Source: Methylomonas albis
Lineage (GTDB): Bacteria; Pseudomonadota; Gammaproteobacteria; Methylococcales; Methylomonadaceae
DNA length: 64,000 bases
Assembly: GCF_014850955.1 (NCBI RefSeq)
Contig: NZ_JACXSS010000001.1
Span: forward strand, 2,542,001 to 2,606,000
Direction: 5' to 3'
Shown here one piece after another: positions 37,253 through 46,013 of this stretch. The first letter of the stretch is position 1; each line of letters starts with the position of its first letter. The notes beneath the pieces were generated by a model. It was not told the origin of the DNA and did no database searches. It saw only the letters and a program-made list of their open reading frames with translations. The position numbers and the translations under genes are program-made.

Positions 37253-38011
37253 TCAATTTATCTGATGCCGATGCTTCAATCTCAACAGCCCCAGCATGCC
37301 GGAACCAAACAGCCAGATTGCACTGGGTACCGGAACCTGAGAAACAGACACATTGCCTGGAGCAACTGCCCATACGAAAAACGAACTTGTCTTACTGCTA
37401 AATGTTTGGCCGCCATCGCTCATGCGAAAGTACCATGCAGCGGAGGAAGGTGGATGGTTTTCGGTGCCCGTCCAATAGGTGCCGCTTTGAATGTTGTTAA
37501 ATGGGCCGGATGTGGCTAAGGGCGTTCCTCCAATACCACCTAATTCGTTGTAGAACAACTCACCTAATCCTAATTCGCTGCCGCTATTAAAGCCGCTTAT
37601 CGCAGTACTAGCAGGCAATTGCCATTTATCAGTGCCGCCGTAAGTCGTAAAGTTCAAATAATGTACAAACGCTTGAGCACCCCACCAAGTCGCTGTGCCA
37701 TCTGCATGAAAATCCGCAGCTGATAAGGTGTAAACTCCGGTGTTTGGTGAATTTACTAAGTAGTAAGGATCAACAACACCGTGCGGGTTCGCAGCTAGTA
37801 TTTCATTCACTACGGTACTATTTATACCGCCTTTTGTAACGAGTAGATTTGCATCCTGTGTCCAGGTTATGTCCAGGCCGGAATCATAAATTAAGCCATT
37901 GCCGTTATCGGTCAATGCTGCAGTAGCCTGGTTGAAAAATGCCAATGTTAGGCTTAATGTCAGTCCAGCCAGCGCTCGGTTAGGCTTAAGTTTCGTGAAG
38001 GTGCTTTGCAT
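37253..38011 (-). CDS. PEP-CTERM exported protein with DUF1566-like domain
   Basis: A 252-residue secreted protein. The signal peptide ends near FFNQATAA, and the mature start GLIYDSGLDITWTQDANL is typical of DUF1566/Lcl C-terminal-like domains. KWQLPAS and SGTYWTGTEN are further family elements. The C-terminal tag is VPVPSAIWLFGSGMLGLL with a basic end, a PEP-CTERM variant. The ATG at 38011 follows AAGGGG; the frame is open upstream to 38095. Probably a surface protein sorted by exosortase. Confidence 0.82.
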   Translation of the reverse strand: MQSTFTKLKPNRALAGLTLSLTLAFFNQATAALTDNGNGLIYDSGLDITWTQDANLLVTKGGINSTVVNEILAANPHGVVDPYYLVNSPNTGVYTLSAADFHADGTATWWGAQAFVHYLNFTTYGGTDKWQLPASTAISGFNSGSELGLGELFYNELGGIGGTPLATSGPFNNIQSGTYWTGTENHPPSSAAWYFRMSDGGQTFSSKTSSFFVWAVAPGNVSVSQVPVPSAIWLFGSGMLGLLRLKHRHQIN

Positions 38012-38235
38012 ATTGCCCCTTGGGCGTTTGTTAGAAAAAAATCTCAGTTGATGACAATCGACGCGCTCCGGGTAATGGACGAGAAACTTCACCATAGCAG
38101 GCTAAAATCGACCGATATTCGGCGCCCCGACAAGAGATCTCAGCTTGCTCTGCAGTGGTTTTAAAACGTAAAACCCTGACGTTGTGAACACGGCCACATT
38201 CTTCTGCTTCCAGGCCTGTTTGTCTAGCTAGCCTT

Positions 38236-38253
38236 GTCCCGTGAAGACGGGAC
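38236..38253 (+). other. Small hairpin upstream of the response regulator gene
   Basis: GTCCCGT and ACGGGAC (seven base pairs) close a GAAG tetraloop, 63 bp before the response-regulator start. It sits in the divergent promoter region shared with the PEP-CTERM gene and is not followed by a T run. Could be a leader hairpin. Confidence 0.4.
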
Positions 38254-38316
38254 AAATTCTAACGTTTTACCTCGCTAACGATCACCTGGGCCACCGTTGA
38301 GTGATAGACTCCGGCC

Positions 38317-38961
38317 ATGAACTATTCCGTACTTATTGTCGAAGATGACCCACAGTTCCGCACCGCTTTTGCCGATGCGGTGGCTAGCGCCGCCGATTTG
38401 CGTTTGGCGGGTGTGGCTGACGATTTGCCCGAAGGACGCCGCCTGCTGGAATACACTAAACCGGACGTACTGTTAGTCGATATTGGCTTGCCCAGCGGTA
38501 GTGGTATCGAATTGATCCGCTGGGCGCGACACTATTTGCCAAACTGCGATGTGATGGTGATCACTGTGTTTGGCGATGAACGCCATGTGTTGCAATGTAT
38601 CGAGGCTGGTGCGACGGGTTATTTGCTCAAAGGCGCGAGTAGCTTGGATATTGTCGAACAGATTCGCGCCTTGTATCAGGGCGGCAGCCCGATTAGCCCG
38701 ACGATAGCCCGCCAGCTGCTAATCAAGCGCTTTCAACTCAATAACGACGGTCCCTTGGAAGAGCAATGCTTGTCGGCTCAGGAACGCACGGTGCTGGAAC
38801 TGAGCAGCAAGGGTTATAGTTACGAAGAGATCGCCGAATTGATGCAGTTGTCCAGCAATACCGTCGGTACATACGTGAAACGCATTTATCTGAAGTTACA
38901 GGTCCACAGCAAGAGCGAAGCTATTTATGAAGCGCGCAAGTTGGGGCTGTTGCGTGATTGA
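38317..38961 (+). CDS. NarL/FixJ-type response regulator
   Basis: A 214-residue two-component regulator. The receiver has the acidic pocket at E9/D10/D11, the phospho-acceptor D55 in VLLVDIGLPSG, and K105 in GYLLKG. The C-terminal LuxR-type HTH begins at LSAQERTVLELSSKGYSYEE and carries VGTYVKRIYLKL. It overlaps the following kinase gene by eight bases, so the two form a pair. Targets are unknown; the PEP-CTERM gene divergent from it is a candidate. Confidence 0.92.
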   Translation: MNYSVLIVEDDPQFRTAFADAVASAADLRLAGVADDLPEGRRLLEYTKPDVLLVDIGLPSGSGIELIRWARHYLPNCDVMVITVFGDERHVLQCIEAGATGYLLKGASSLDIVEQIRALYQGGSPISPTIARQLLIKRFQLNNDGPLEEQCLSAQERTVLELSSKGYSYEEIAELMQLSSNTVGTYVKRIYLKLQVHSKSEAIYEARKLGLLRD

Positions 38962-40195
38962 ATCGAATGCGGTCGGCTTAGAAGAAAGCCTTAGAGAGCG
39001 AACCCGTATCGATGCAGTGGCCTTGTTTTTGGCGCACTGGCGCATGTCTTTGCTGTCGGTATCGCTGGTCACTATGGCCGTATTGTATGTCTGGGGCGAT
39101 TATTGGCCACGCCATCTTCAATTAATTTGGTGTATGACAGCCCTTAGCAATTATCTAGCGCAATCGTTTGTGTCCTGGAGGATGGAGTCGGAGGAATCCC
39201 TGAATAAAGCGATGTATCGCTATATGCCGTGGCTATTATTTTCGATCACTGTTAGCGGCGTAGTCTGGGGTTCGCTGCCCTGGCTGCTGTCACCGCCCAT
39301 AACAACAGTATTCGCTTACGTCAGCCTATTTAATCTGATGCTGGTATTTTGCGTAGTCAACTCCCCCTGTACCCGAATGATGCTAATTTGCGCGGTGTTG
39401 CCGGTCATGTTGCTAAACACGTCGGCACTGGCGTTCCGCAGTGAGTTGATCTATGCTGGCTATTTCTTGATCTTGATGAGTCTGGTTTTATTGTATGGTT
39501 TGCGGGTACAAGCGGCTATCCACACCACCATGACAGAGCGCCACCTGGCTAGGGATCTAAACCAAGAATTGACGCGACAGCAGAAGCAGCTAGTGGCCGT
39601 CGAGCGTGAAAATGCCTTATTGTTGGAGCGGCAGCGTTTAATGTACGACATGCACGACGGCCTGGGCTCGACTTTACTGGCGACCCTCTGCGCCATTGAA
39701 CGAGATGATTTGCCGCAATCAGCCGTCATCAACGCTTTGCGCGGCTGTGTGGATGACCTGCGCTTGGTGATCGATTCATTGGAGCCGATGGAACATGATC
39801 TGGTTACTTTGTTAGCCACAATCCGTTATCGCATGGGGCCGCGCCTGGCAGATGCCGGCCTAACTCTGGATTGGGACATTCATGATTTACCGGAGCTGCC
39901 CTGGCTGGAACCGCCCGATGCCCTGCATGTACTGCGGTTGGTGCAAGAAGCATTAGCCAATGTACTCAAGCACGCTCATGCCGACCGGGTGAGACTGGCC
40001 ACGCGACATTGGCAAGATCATGTTGAAATTCGTATCGAAGACAACGGTTGCGGATTCGACCTGGATACCGTCACATTGGGTCGCGGTCTGCGCAACCAAG
40101 ACCGGCGCGCAAAACATTTGGGCGGTGAATTAAAAATCGAAACTGCGCAGGGAGGCGGTACCTGTCTAAAGTTGTTCCTCCCTGTTTTGAGATAG
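38954..40195 (+). CDS. Membrane sensor histidine kinase, HisKA_3 type
   Basis: A 413-residue kinase, partner of the upstream response regulator. About six hydrophobic helices span residues 30-183 with almost no extracytoplasmic domain, so it probably senses a membrane signal. A coiled-coil linker leads to the phosphorylation helix YDMHDGLGSTLLAT (H234). The ATP-binding domain has QEALANVLKHAHA (N box) and EDNGCGFD (G1 box). I chose the GTG at 38954; an ATG at 38927 would lie inside the regulator gene. Confidence 0.9.
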   Translation: MIESNAVGLEESLRERTRIDAVALFLAHWRMSLLSVSLVTMAVLYVWGDYWPRHLQLIWCMTALSNYLAQSFVSWRMESEESLNKAMYRYMPWLLFSITVSGVVWGSLPWLLSPPITTVFAYVSLFNLMLVFCVVNSPCTRMMLICAVLPVMLLNTSALAFRSELIYAGYFLILMSLVLLYGLRVQAAIHTTMTERHLARDLNQELTRQQKQLVAVERENALLLERQRLMYDMHDGLGSTLLATLCAIERDDLPQSAVINALRGCVDDLRLVIDSLEPMEHDLVTLLATIRYRMGPRLADAGLTLDWDIHDLPELPWLEPPDALHVLRLVQEALANVLKHAHADRVRLATRHWQDHVEIRIEDNGCGFDLDTVTLGRGLRNQDRRAKHLGGELKIETAQGGGTCLKLFLPVLR

Positions 40196-40196
40196 C

Positions 40197-40595
40197 TTAT
40201 TCCGTGGCCGGCTTAGCTGTGGCTAGCTCGAATATAATTATTTCCGCTTCGCCTTTTCCAACATTCTCAACCGTCATTTCAGCGCCGGTTTCCCAAAACA
40301 CTTCACCTTGGCTATAGACATTGATTTGCCCATCGTCTTCGACTTTGAGTTTGCCCTTCACCACATAACGCGGCCCCGGCCCTTCGTGAGTATGTGACGG
40401 CGTTTTAAAGCCTTTCGGAAACCGCACGCGGATCACGTGAGCGTCTACTTCCTTGGCTGCTAGCGATATAGGTTTTTTTAATAGCAATTCGCGCGAGAAT
40501 TTCGCCACCGAGTCTTCGCCTTTTACAATCGGCGATGCGCACAGCAAGAACCCCAATGTGGAAGCCAAATAAAGAATGCGGCCAAAGTGTGTCAT
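40197..40595 (-). CDS. Periplasmic cupin-domain protein
   Basis: A 132-residue protein with an N-terminal signal peptide (about residues 1-26). The single cupin barrel has the metal-binding motif THTHEG-type residues in PSHTHEGPGPRYV, followed by GEVFWETG and the second motif. The metal ligands are the two His and Glu of the first motif. Function unknown. The start at 40595 follows GGGAG. Convergent with the kinase gene, one base after its stop. Confidence 0.75.
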   Translation of the reverse strand: MTHFGRILYLASTLGFLLCASPIVKGEDSVAKFSRELLLKKPISLAAKEVDAHVIRVRFPKGFKTPSHTHEGPGPRYVVKGKLKVEDDGQINVYSQGEVFWETGAEMTVENVGKGEAEIIIFELATAKPATE

Positions 40596-40665
40596 GTTTA
40601 TATCTCCCAATGTTTACGGGTAGTTTACCGTCAAAAGACCTGATCCAAGCGGATTTTACCGCCCG

Positions 40666-41322
40666 TTAACGCACGACCAATCGATAGGTTTGCTCCGCCA
40701 TTTTACTCAAGCCGCGCTCTTTAAAATGTAGCTCGGTCACTAAGGCATCGTCACTGGTCAGCAATTCGACTTCACACCAGTGGTTATATAAATTCTCAAC
40801 TTCATCGGTCTGCACGCTAAATGGCGGTCCGGGCATTTCATGTTGGGGATAATCAAATGCTATCAATAACATTTGTACGTTAGGCGGCAACAGCGAGGAC
40901 AGCTTCATCACATAATCGATGCGCATATCCGGCGGCAAAGCCACCAGCGCGGCCCTATCGTAAACCGCATCAAGCTCACCGACATCCGCGGCTTGCAACG
41001 CAAAAAAATCGCCGCAAAAAATCTGCAAGCCATCCACCTCGCTGACCCAAAATTCGCCTTGGCGACGCACGGTGGGTTTCAAGTCGTTATCGGCGAAAAA
41101 CGATTCGACGGCCAGCGGGCTTAATTCAACGCCCACCACCTGGTAGCCCATAGCCAATAGCCAAAGTAAATCCTTACTCTTTCCGCACAGAGGCACCAAC
41201 ACTCGGGCATTTTGCCGGATAGCCAAGCGCGGCCAGTGCAGTTGGAGAATCGGATTGAACGCTTGTTGGTGAAAACCGATTTGGTTCTGCTGCCAGCGCT
41301 GATGCCAGAAATCATGATCCAT
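40666..41322 (-). CDS. tmpA: Thiopurine S-methyltransferase family protein
   Basis: A 218-residue SAM-dependent methyltransferase. The N-terminal DFWHQRWQQNQIGFHQ and the following LVPLCGKSKDLLWL are diagnostic for the bacterial thiopurine/tellurite/selenium methyltransferase family. It methylates thiol or metalloid compounds, which gives tellurite or selenite resistance in several bacteria. The ATG at 41322 has AAGGAG upstream; the frame is open to 41391. The gene symbol is tentative; tmpT or tpm are also used for this family. Confidence 0.85.
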   Translation of the reverse strand: MDHDFWHQRWQQNQIGFHQQAFNPILQLHWPRLAIRQNARVLVPLCGKSKDLLWLLAMGYQVVGVELSPLAVESFFADNDLKPTVRRQGEFWVSEVDGLQIFCGDFFALQAADVGELDAVYDRAALVALPPDMRIDYVMKLSSLLPPNVQMLLIAFDYPQHEMPGPPFSVQTDEVENLYNHWCEVELLTSDDALVTELHFKERGLSKMAEQTYRLVVR

Positions 41323-41530
41323 AGCCTGCTCCTTATCTTGAATTTCAACAATGGGACATTCTATGTGACTTGTCCATTTGCTGCTCGGCATTGTGCCTAT
41401 TCAGTATGTGTTGAGGCATGTGCGGCCGATCCGGACCAAGCCATAAGCGGTTATCAAGAGGGGGATAGGCCGCGATAAAGCGGCCGAGGATGTGTTGAAA
41501 GTTAGTTACCGGGGTCTAATCCTGGCGCAC

Positions 41531-41560
41531 CGGTAACGCCAATTGTCCTTGGCGTTACCG
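41531..41560. terminator. Strong hairpin after the PepSY gene, possible terminator
   Basis: A perfect 12-base-pair stem (CGGTAACGCCAA with TTGGCGTTACCG) closes a six-base loop, 22 bp after the stop of the minus-strand PepSY gene. No T run follows on that strand, so termination may be factor-dependent. Confidence 0.5.
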
Positions 41561-41581
41561 AGTATTTAGCCAGGCAACATC

Positions 41582-43225
41582 TTAATTACGGGTTTCCGTA
41601 GCCAGTTCCAGCACCGACTGCGGTCCGGCCACCTTGCGCTTTTTCGGTTTAAAGGTTTTGACCAGCCTTTTCCAACCGACCACCAGCGAACTGGCGCCCA
41701 GTACCAAACCGAAACCCACCCAGGTCAACATCCAGGCATCCCAGATCGGCCGGTGATACAGCCAACCGAAATCCCAATGATGCAATCCCGAATACAGCCA
41801 GCGATAAACTCTGCGGCTGCGATCCAATTTGGCGAGTAAGCGACCGTCTTGCGGGTCCAGATAAAACCGGGTGCCGGCTGCGTCAGCCAGCTCTACCACG
41901 ACCACCGGCAAGGGCTTTTCCACCAAGCTTTGATGATGGCGGGGATAATAATAGCTGTCGTAGTCGTCCAGCAATTCCTGGCTGGCGATGGGCGTATCTT
42001 GCGACACACGTAAAATCGCCTCGGTTACCGAAACCTTATTGAATTGCTGAACCGCCCCATCCACCGCTTGCGGCAATCTCTGACCATCGCGGCCGTAGGC
42101 CAATAACACCGCATCGCCGCCCAAGCGCCGCCAAGCCAATTCAACAATGTCCTTACCCTGAGCCGTATTAAGCTGGCCGGGCTGCCAATTACGCATCGCG
42201 TCGGGTAACACCTTGCCCAAATATCTGTTCAGCTCTTGCCGAGTCGGATTGGCTTCGGAAAATAATTTGCCGGGATTAGTGTCGATAAATCCGCTCAGCG
42301 CCCAGGACAGCGCCACGGTCCCGCCGATCAAACCGCTCCAGAAATGCCATTTAAACCAAAACTCCCGGTACGGTTGCGTGCGGCCTTGCGAGTACGTGGG
42401 CTTGCCGTTAAAACCCGGCCGCCAGCGCAGCCACCCGATAATCAAACCGGTGATGCACGCGATGGTCGCGCCCAATCCGGACCACAGTTGCACGTCGTGG
42501 CGATATTGCCCCAAGCCAATGGCCTCCAGTGGTTTGAATAAATGCAGCCAATTGCCGGCGTAGTAAAACGCCCTATCGACACGGGTCGAGGCATGCAGGA
42601 CTTCGCCGGTACGCGCCGAAATCAACAATTCGTCGCCGTCGTCGCTAGCCACCCGATGAAACGGTCGCAAAGCCTCCTGATTGCGCAGAATAATGGGCGA
42701 TTCGACCGTTTCCACTACTTGCAAATTCTGATTAATACCCTCGCGTTTGAACCAGTCGTCGGCGATGCGTAGCGCCTGCTCCACCAAAGTTTCGCGCAAG
42801 CTGCCGTCCAGTGCGGAAAGCGCAAAACGCGCGCCTTTGGTATCTTCCACCAGCCAAAACGGCTCATCGTGATGCCTTACCAAGTGGGCATCGGCTATAC
42901 CAACAGCCGCTTCGGCGCCATTACCAGCCTCCTCGGCTTTTGCCTGACCGCCATGTTCACCCATGTTGGCAGGCTTGGATTGATGTTGCGCGGCAAACAG
43001 CTTGCGCTGCTCGGCACTGCGCTCCCAGACTTCGCCCAAGCTCAACCAGCCTGCTTCCGGTGCTAGGCTTTCCGCGTGCGCCAATTGCTGACTGCGGCTT
43101 TGCGTGGTCGGCGTCGAATAGATAATCGCGATGCCGGTGAAAAACCAGAAAAACATGAACAAAGCCAACACCACCCCCAGCCAGCGGTGGGTTTCATATA
43201 ACAACCAATTCAAAGACTTCTTCAT
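41582..43225 (-). CDS. PepSY-domain (PepSY_TM) membrane protein
   Basis: A 547-residue inner-membrane protein. The first helix begins at LYETHRWLGVVLALFMFFWF, the usual PepSY_TM start with a conserved HRW. Large periplasmic PepSY repeats lie between residues about 60-200 and 300-430, and later helices at 225, 325 and 490. PepSY_TM proteins are ferric/flavin reductase-like and often associated with siderophore or cytochrome systems. The start at 43225 is preceded by GAGGGCGG. Downstream of the peroxiredoxin pseudogene in the same direction. Confidence 0.85.
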   Translation of the reverse strand: MKKSLNWLLYETHRWLGVVLALFMFFWFFTGIAIIYSTPTTQSRSQQLAHAESLAPEAGWLSLGEVWERSAEQRKLFAAQHQSKPANMGEHGGQAKAEEAGNGAEAAVGIADAHLVRHHDEPFWLVEDTKGARFALSALDGSLRETLVEQALRIADDWFKREGINQNLQVVETVESPIILRNQEALRPFHRVASDDGDELLISARTGEVLHASTRVDRAFYYAGNWLHLFKPLEAIGLGQYRHDVQLWSGLGATIACITGLIIGWLRWRPGFNGKPTYSQGRTQPYREFWFKWHFWSGLIGGTVALSWALSGFIDTNPGKLFSEANPTRQELNRYLGKVLPDAMRNWQPGQLNTAQGKDIVELAWRRLGGDAVLLAYGRDGQRLPQAVDGAVQQFNKVSVTEAILRVSQDTPIASQELLDDYDSYYYPRHHQSLVEKPLPVVVVELADAAGTRFYLDPQDGRLLAKLDRSRRVYRWLYSGLHHWDFGWLYHRPIWDAWMLTWVGFGLVLGASSLVVGWKRLVKTFKPKKRKVAGPQSVLELATETRN

Positions 43226-43315
43226 TGCCGCCCTCTTAAACGCCTTTTTGTTGATGACACTATCCGTTGAAAATAACTTTGCACTTCGCCCCCTACTGCA
43301 CACTTCCTTAAACCC

Positions 43316-43906
43316 TTATTGACCCGCCTGCGCGGACTTACCCAAACCTTGCACAATCTCCAAGGCCTTTTCGACATTTTCGGCGGGTTGCAAGTCGCCG
43401 ACGCTGGCGACGATCTTGCCGTCCGCAGCGACCACAAACGTGGTCCGAGCGATGGCACCGTGATTGACTTGCAAGCCGCGGCTGTCCAAGCGCCGGGTTT
43501 TCGATTCATCCACACTCAAGCCGTAAGCATTGGCAATCTTGCCGTCCACATCCGAGGCGACTGGAAATTTGCTGGCGCAGTAGTCAGGGTCGGCCGAAAA
43601 CTCGTTCAACCGCTCGATACTGTCCAAAGACACGCCAACGATGGTCGCACCAGCGGCGGCGAATTTGGCGTGATTGATCGCAAAGGTTCTTGCCTGAATA
43701 TTGCAGCCGCGCCCGTAAGCAGTCGGATAGAAATACACCACCACCGGACCCTTGCCGCGCGCTTCCTTCAAGGAATAGGCAAACGGCTTGCCGGCAAACG
43801 AGGCGTGGGTTTCGAAATCCGGCGCGTTATCGCCCTCTTACAAGCCGGCCAGCGCCGAGAACGCCACTAACAGCGATAGTGCGCTACCCAGAAAAAATCG
43901 TTTCAT
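43316..43906 (-). pseudogene. Peroxiredoxin gene with an in-frame stop in the signal peptide
   Basis: From the ATG at 43906 the frame reads a 22-residue signal peptide, then a TAA at 43838-43840, and then continues without a break as a peroxiredoxin to 43316. The paralogue at 44684 has Pro at the stop position and aligns throughout. The Thr of the catalytic PxxxTxxC motif is also replaced by Gly (PTAYGRGC). A downstream ATG at 43771 could give a cytoplasmic fragment. This marks a recently inactivated duplicate; a sequencing error at the stop is possible. Confidence 0.85.
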
Positions 43907-43958
43907 ATCAACTCCGTAAAAAGGATGGGAATAAGCTTCCGGCGGCACACTCATCTGT

Positions 43959-44681
43959 TTACAATCCCGATAGGTATTCGACTAAGGCATTCAATTCGTC
44001 GTCGTTTAAAGACTTGGCGACCTTGTTCATCACCGCTTCCGGGCTGTTTTTGCGTTCGCCCAGCTTCCAATTGGTCAACTGGCTGCGTAGATAAACCCGG
44101 CGTTGTCCGCCTATCACCGGGTAAATGACGTTATCCACCACTTTGCCTTTACCGTTTTCGCCGTGGCAACTAGCGCAAGCGGGTAAATCCCGCGCTGCAT
44201 CGCCGTTTACAAATAAATTTTTAGCCAGTGGATTGTCAGCAATCCGCTCGCCGCGCATGATTTGTTGGCTGGCAAAATAAGCGGCGATGTCGGCCATATC
44301 TTCTGGCGTCAGATCGGCAGCCATCACATTCATAATCTCGTGGCTGCGGGCGCCGGATTTAAAATCGCTGAGCTGCTTAACCAAATAACCGGCGTATTGG
44401 CCGGCGTGGCTGGGGATTCTGACATCGCCGCTGTTGCCGTCCTCGCCATGACATTCCTGGCAACGTTCGTCAGCCGCCTTATGTTTTCCGGCGACCGGGT
44501 TGCCGCTGCCGATACGCTGTAAGGCAAGCTCAGCGCTCTGCTCGGCCAATACGGTTTTCGCCGAGGCCAGCAAGGCAAAGGTACTGACGGCCAGCCACGG
44601 ACTGCGGCGGCGCCAATGAACCCTTGCTCTGCCGGGTTTGGTGTCGGACCTTACAGCACTTAGCCAACGGCAAAACTCCAT
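43959..44681 (-). CDS. Diheme cytochrome c
   Basis: A 240-residue periplasmic protein with two class I cytochrome domains and heme sites CQECH (residues 74-78) and CASCH (169-173). Methionine ligands are likely in MNVMAADL and in PEAVMNKVA. The arrangement resembles cytochrome c4. It lies two bases after the peroxiredoxin gene and 53 bp before the pseudogene, so it could be the electron donor or acceptor for those periplasmic redox proteins. The N-terminus has a hydrophobic signal (about residues 30-47). Confidence 0.9.
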   Translation of the reverse strand: MEFCRWLSAVRSDTKPGRARVHWRRRSPWLAVSTFALLASAKTVLAEQSAELALQRIGSGNPVAGKHKAADERCQECHGEDGNSGDVRIPSHAGQYAGYLVKQLSDFKSGARSHEIMNVMAADLTPEDMADIAAYFASQQIMRGERIADNPLAKNLFVNGDAARDLPACASCHGENGKGKVVDNVIYPVIGGQRRVYLRSQLTNWKLGERKNSPEAVMNKVAKSLNDDELNALVEYLSGL

Positions 44682-44683
44682 GC

Positions 44684-45277
44684 CTAGTTCGCCTTCGGTC
44701 GATCAGCGGCAAGCTTTTCGACGATTTCCAACGCTTTGGCGACATTTTCTTCCGGCTTCAAACCGCCCAAGGTCGCAGCAATTTTGCCGTTCGGCGTGAT
44801 CACAAAAGTGGTGCGCTCGGCAAAGCCGTGGTTGATTTCCACGCCCCGGCTGTCGGTTTTACCCGGCGCAGCGGCTTTCACAGCAATATCGTAATTGCCG
44901 GAAATTTTGCCGTCGGCATCGGATGCCACCGGAAACTTGCTGGCGCAATAATTGGGGTCGGCGGAAAAGTCGTTCAGGCGTTCGATGCTATCCAGCGAGA
45001 CACCGACGATGCTGGCGCCGGCAGCGGCAAATTTTTCGTGATTGACCGCAAAACTATGCGCCTGCAGATTACAGCCGCCGGTATAAGCAGACGGATAGAA
45101 ATACACCACCACCGGGCCTTTTTTCAAAGCGTCTTCCAGCGTGTAATTAAACGCCTTGCCGGCCAGGGAGGCTTGCGCTTGAAAATCCGGGGCCGGGTGG
45201 CCTTCCGGGAGCGCGGCCATCACCGGCAAAGCAAAGACGGCAGGCAGCAGGCTTTTCAAAAATAAGTTTTTCATCAT
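44684..45277 (-). CDS. Periplasmic peroxiredoxin
   Basis: A 197-residue thiol peroxidase of the AhpC/TSA superfamily with a signal peptide (cleaved near VMAALPEG). The peroxidatic cysteine is C69 in YPSAYTGGCN, with the required Thr. A second Cys in PNYCASKF could be the resolving one. It reduces peroxides outside the cytoplasm. It follows the cytochrome c'-like gene by seven bases and precedes the diheme cytochrome gene, suggesting one redox operon. Confidence 0.9.
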   Translation of the reverse strand: MMKNLFLKSLLPAVFALPVMAALPEGHPAPDFQAQASLAGKAFNYTLEDALKKGPVVVYFYPSAYTGGCNLQAHSFAVNHEKFAAAGASIVGVSLDSIERLNDFSADPNYCASKFPVASDADGKISGNYDIAVKAAAPGKTDSRGVEINHGFAERTTFVITPNGKIAATLGGLKPEENVAKALEIVEKLAADRPKAN

Positions 45278-45284
45278 TCTTCAA

Positions 45285-45671
45285 TTAGAGGGGTTTGTAT
45301 TTGTCGTGGCAGGCGCCGCGGCATTGTTTGGAAAAGTCATTGGCGGCAACGGCAGCCGTATCGAAATCACCGGCAGCCAGCGCATTCTGAATATTCGCCG
45401 CCTTGTCCTGATATTCCTTGGCGTTATGCGTGGCATCGTCGGCGTTGCCACGCTTGGCAAAAAATCCTTCAACCAGCTTGAATTCATCCTGTAATTGCTT
45501 GGCTTGGGTTACCGCGGTGTTGGCGTCCTTGGCGGCAATATTGTTTTGCACTTCCTGAATTTTGGTTTCCACATCATTCATTAACTCTTCGAAATCAAAT
45601 TCGCTTTCGGCAATCACCGCGCTGCTGCTGAGAACCAACCCAATTCCGAAAAGGTAAATCGTCTTTCGCAT
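45285..45671 (-). CDS. Cytochrome c'-like protein with CX3CH heme motif
   Basis: A 128-residue exported protein that is mostly helical, as in the four-helix class II cytochromes (c', c-556). The heme-attachment motif lies near the C-terminus but reads CRGACH (C117, C121, H122), with three residues between the cysteines instead of two. The DNA was re-read and supports this. It heads the peroxiredoxin/cytochrome operon. A c-type cytochrome is the likely product; whether heme is attached at the variant site is unknown. Confidence 0.75.
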   Translation of the reverse strand: MRKTIYLFGIGLVLSSSAVIAESEFDFEELMNDVETKIQEVQNNIAAKDANTAVTQAKQLQDEFKLVEGFFAKRGNADDATHNAKEYQDKAANIQNALAAGDFDTAAVAANDFSKQCRGACHDKYKPL

Positions 45672-45965
45672 ATCGTTAACCCTGTCGCGGCATTACCCGC
45701 ATGTTCTCGGAACATCTCTAAAATTCCCTCTTCGCCAAACAGGACTCAAACGACCCACTGTCACCCAAGGCCCCCACAAAGGCCTGGCTTCGCGTATTAC
45801 TGGGAGATATCCGGTTTGCCATCCATTGGCCCCAGCCTCCTTGCCGGGATAAACGCTCACCTGCCAGCGTCGTCCTAACGCCCTGTTTGATAAAGAAGGA
45901 ATTTCAGAGATGTCCACATTGATTCAAATTCGCCTTGCCCCGGCAAATAGCCGGTTCGGCGAATC

Positions 45966-45998
45966 GCTTACCCGAAAGCGCCGAGCCTTCGGGTAAGC
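45966..45998. terminator. Hairpin after the DUF1501 gene, possible terminator
   Basis: An 11-base-pair stem (GCTTACCCGAA with TTCGGGTAAGC) closes an 11-base loop, 15 bp after the DUF1501 stop. No T run follows. The rest of 45672-46013 holds no gene; the small frames there are not supported. Confidence 0.45.
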
Positions 45999-46013
45999 TG
46001 TTAAAGCCCGACC

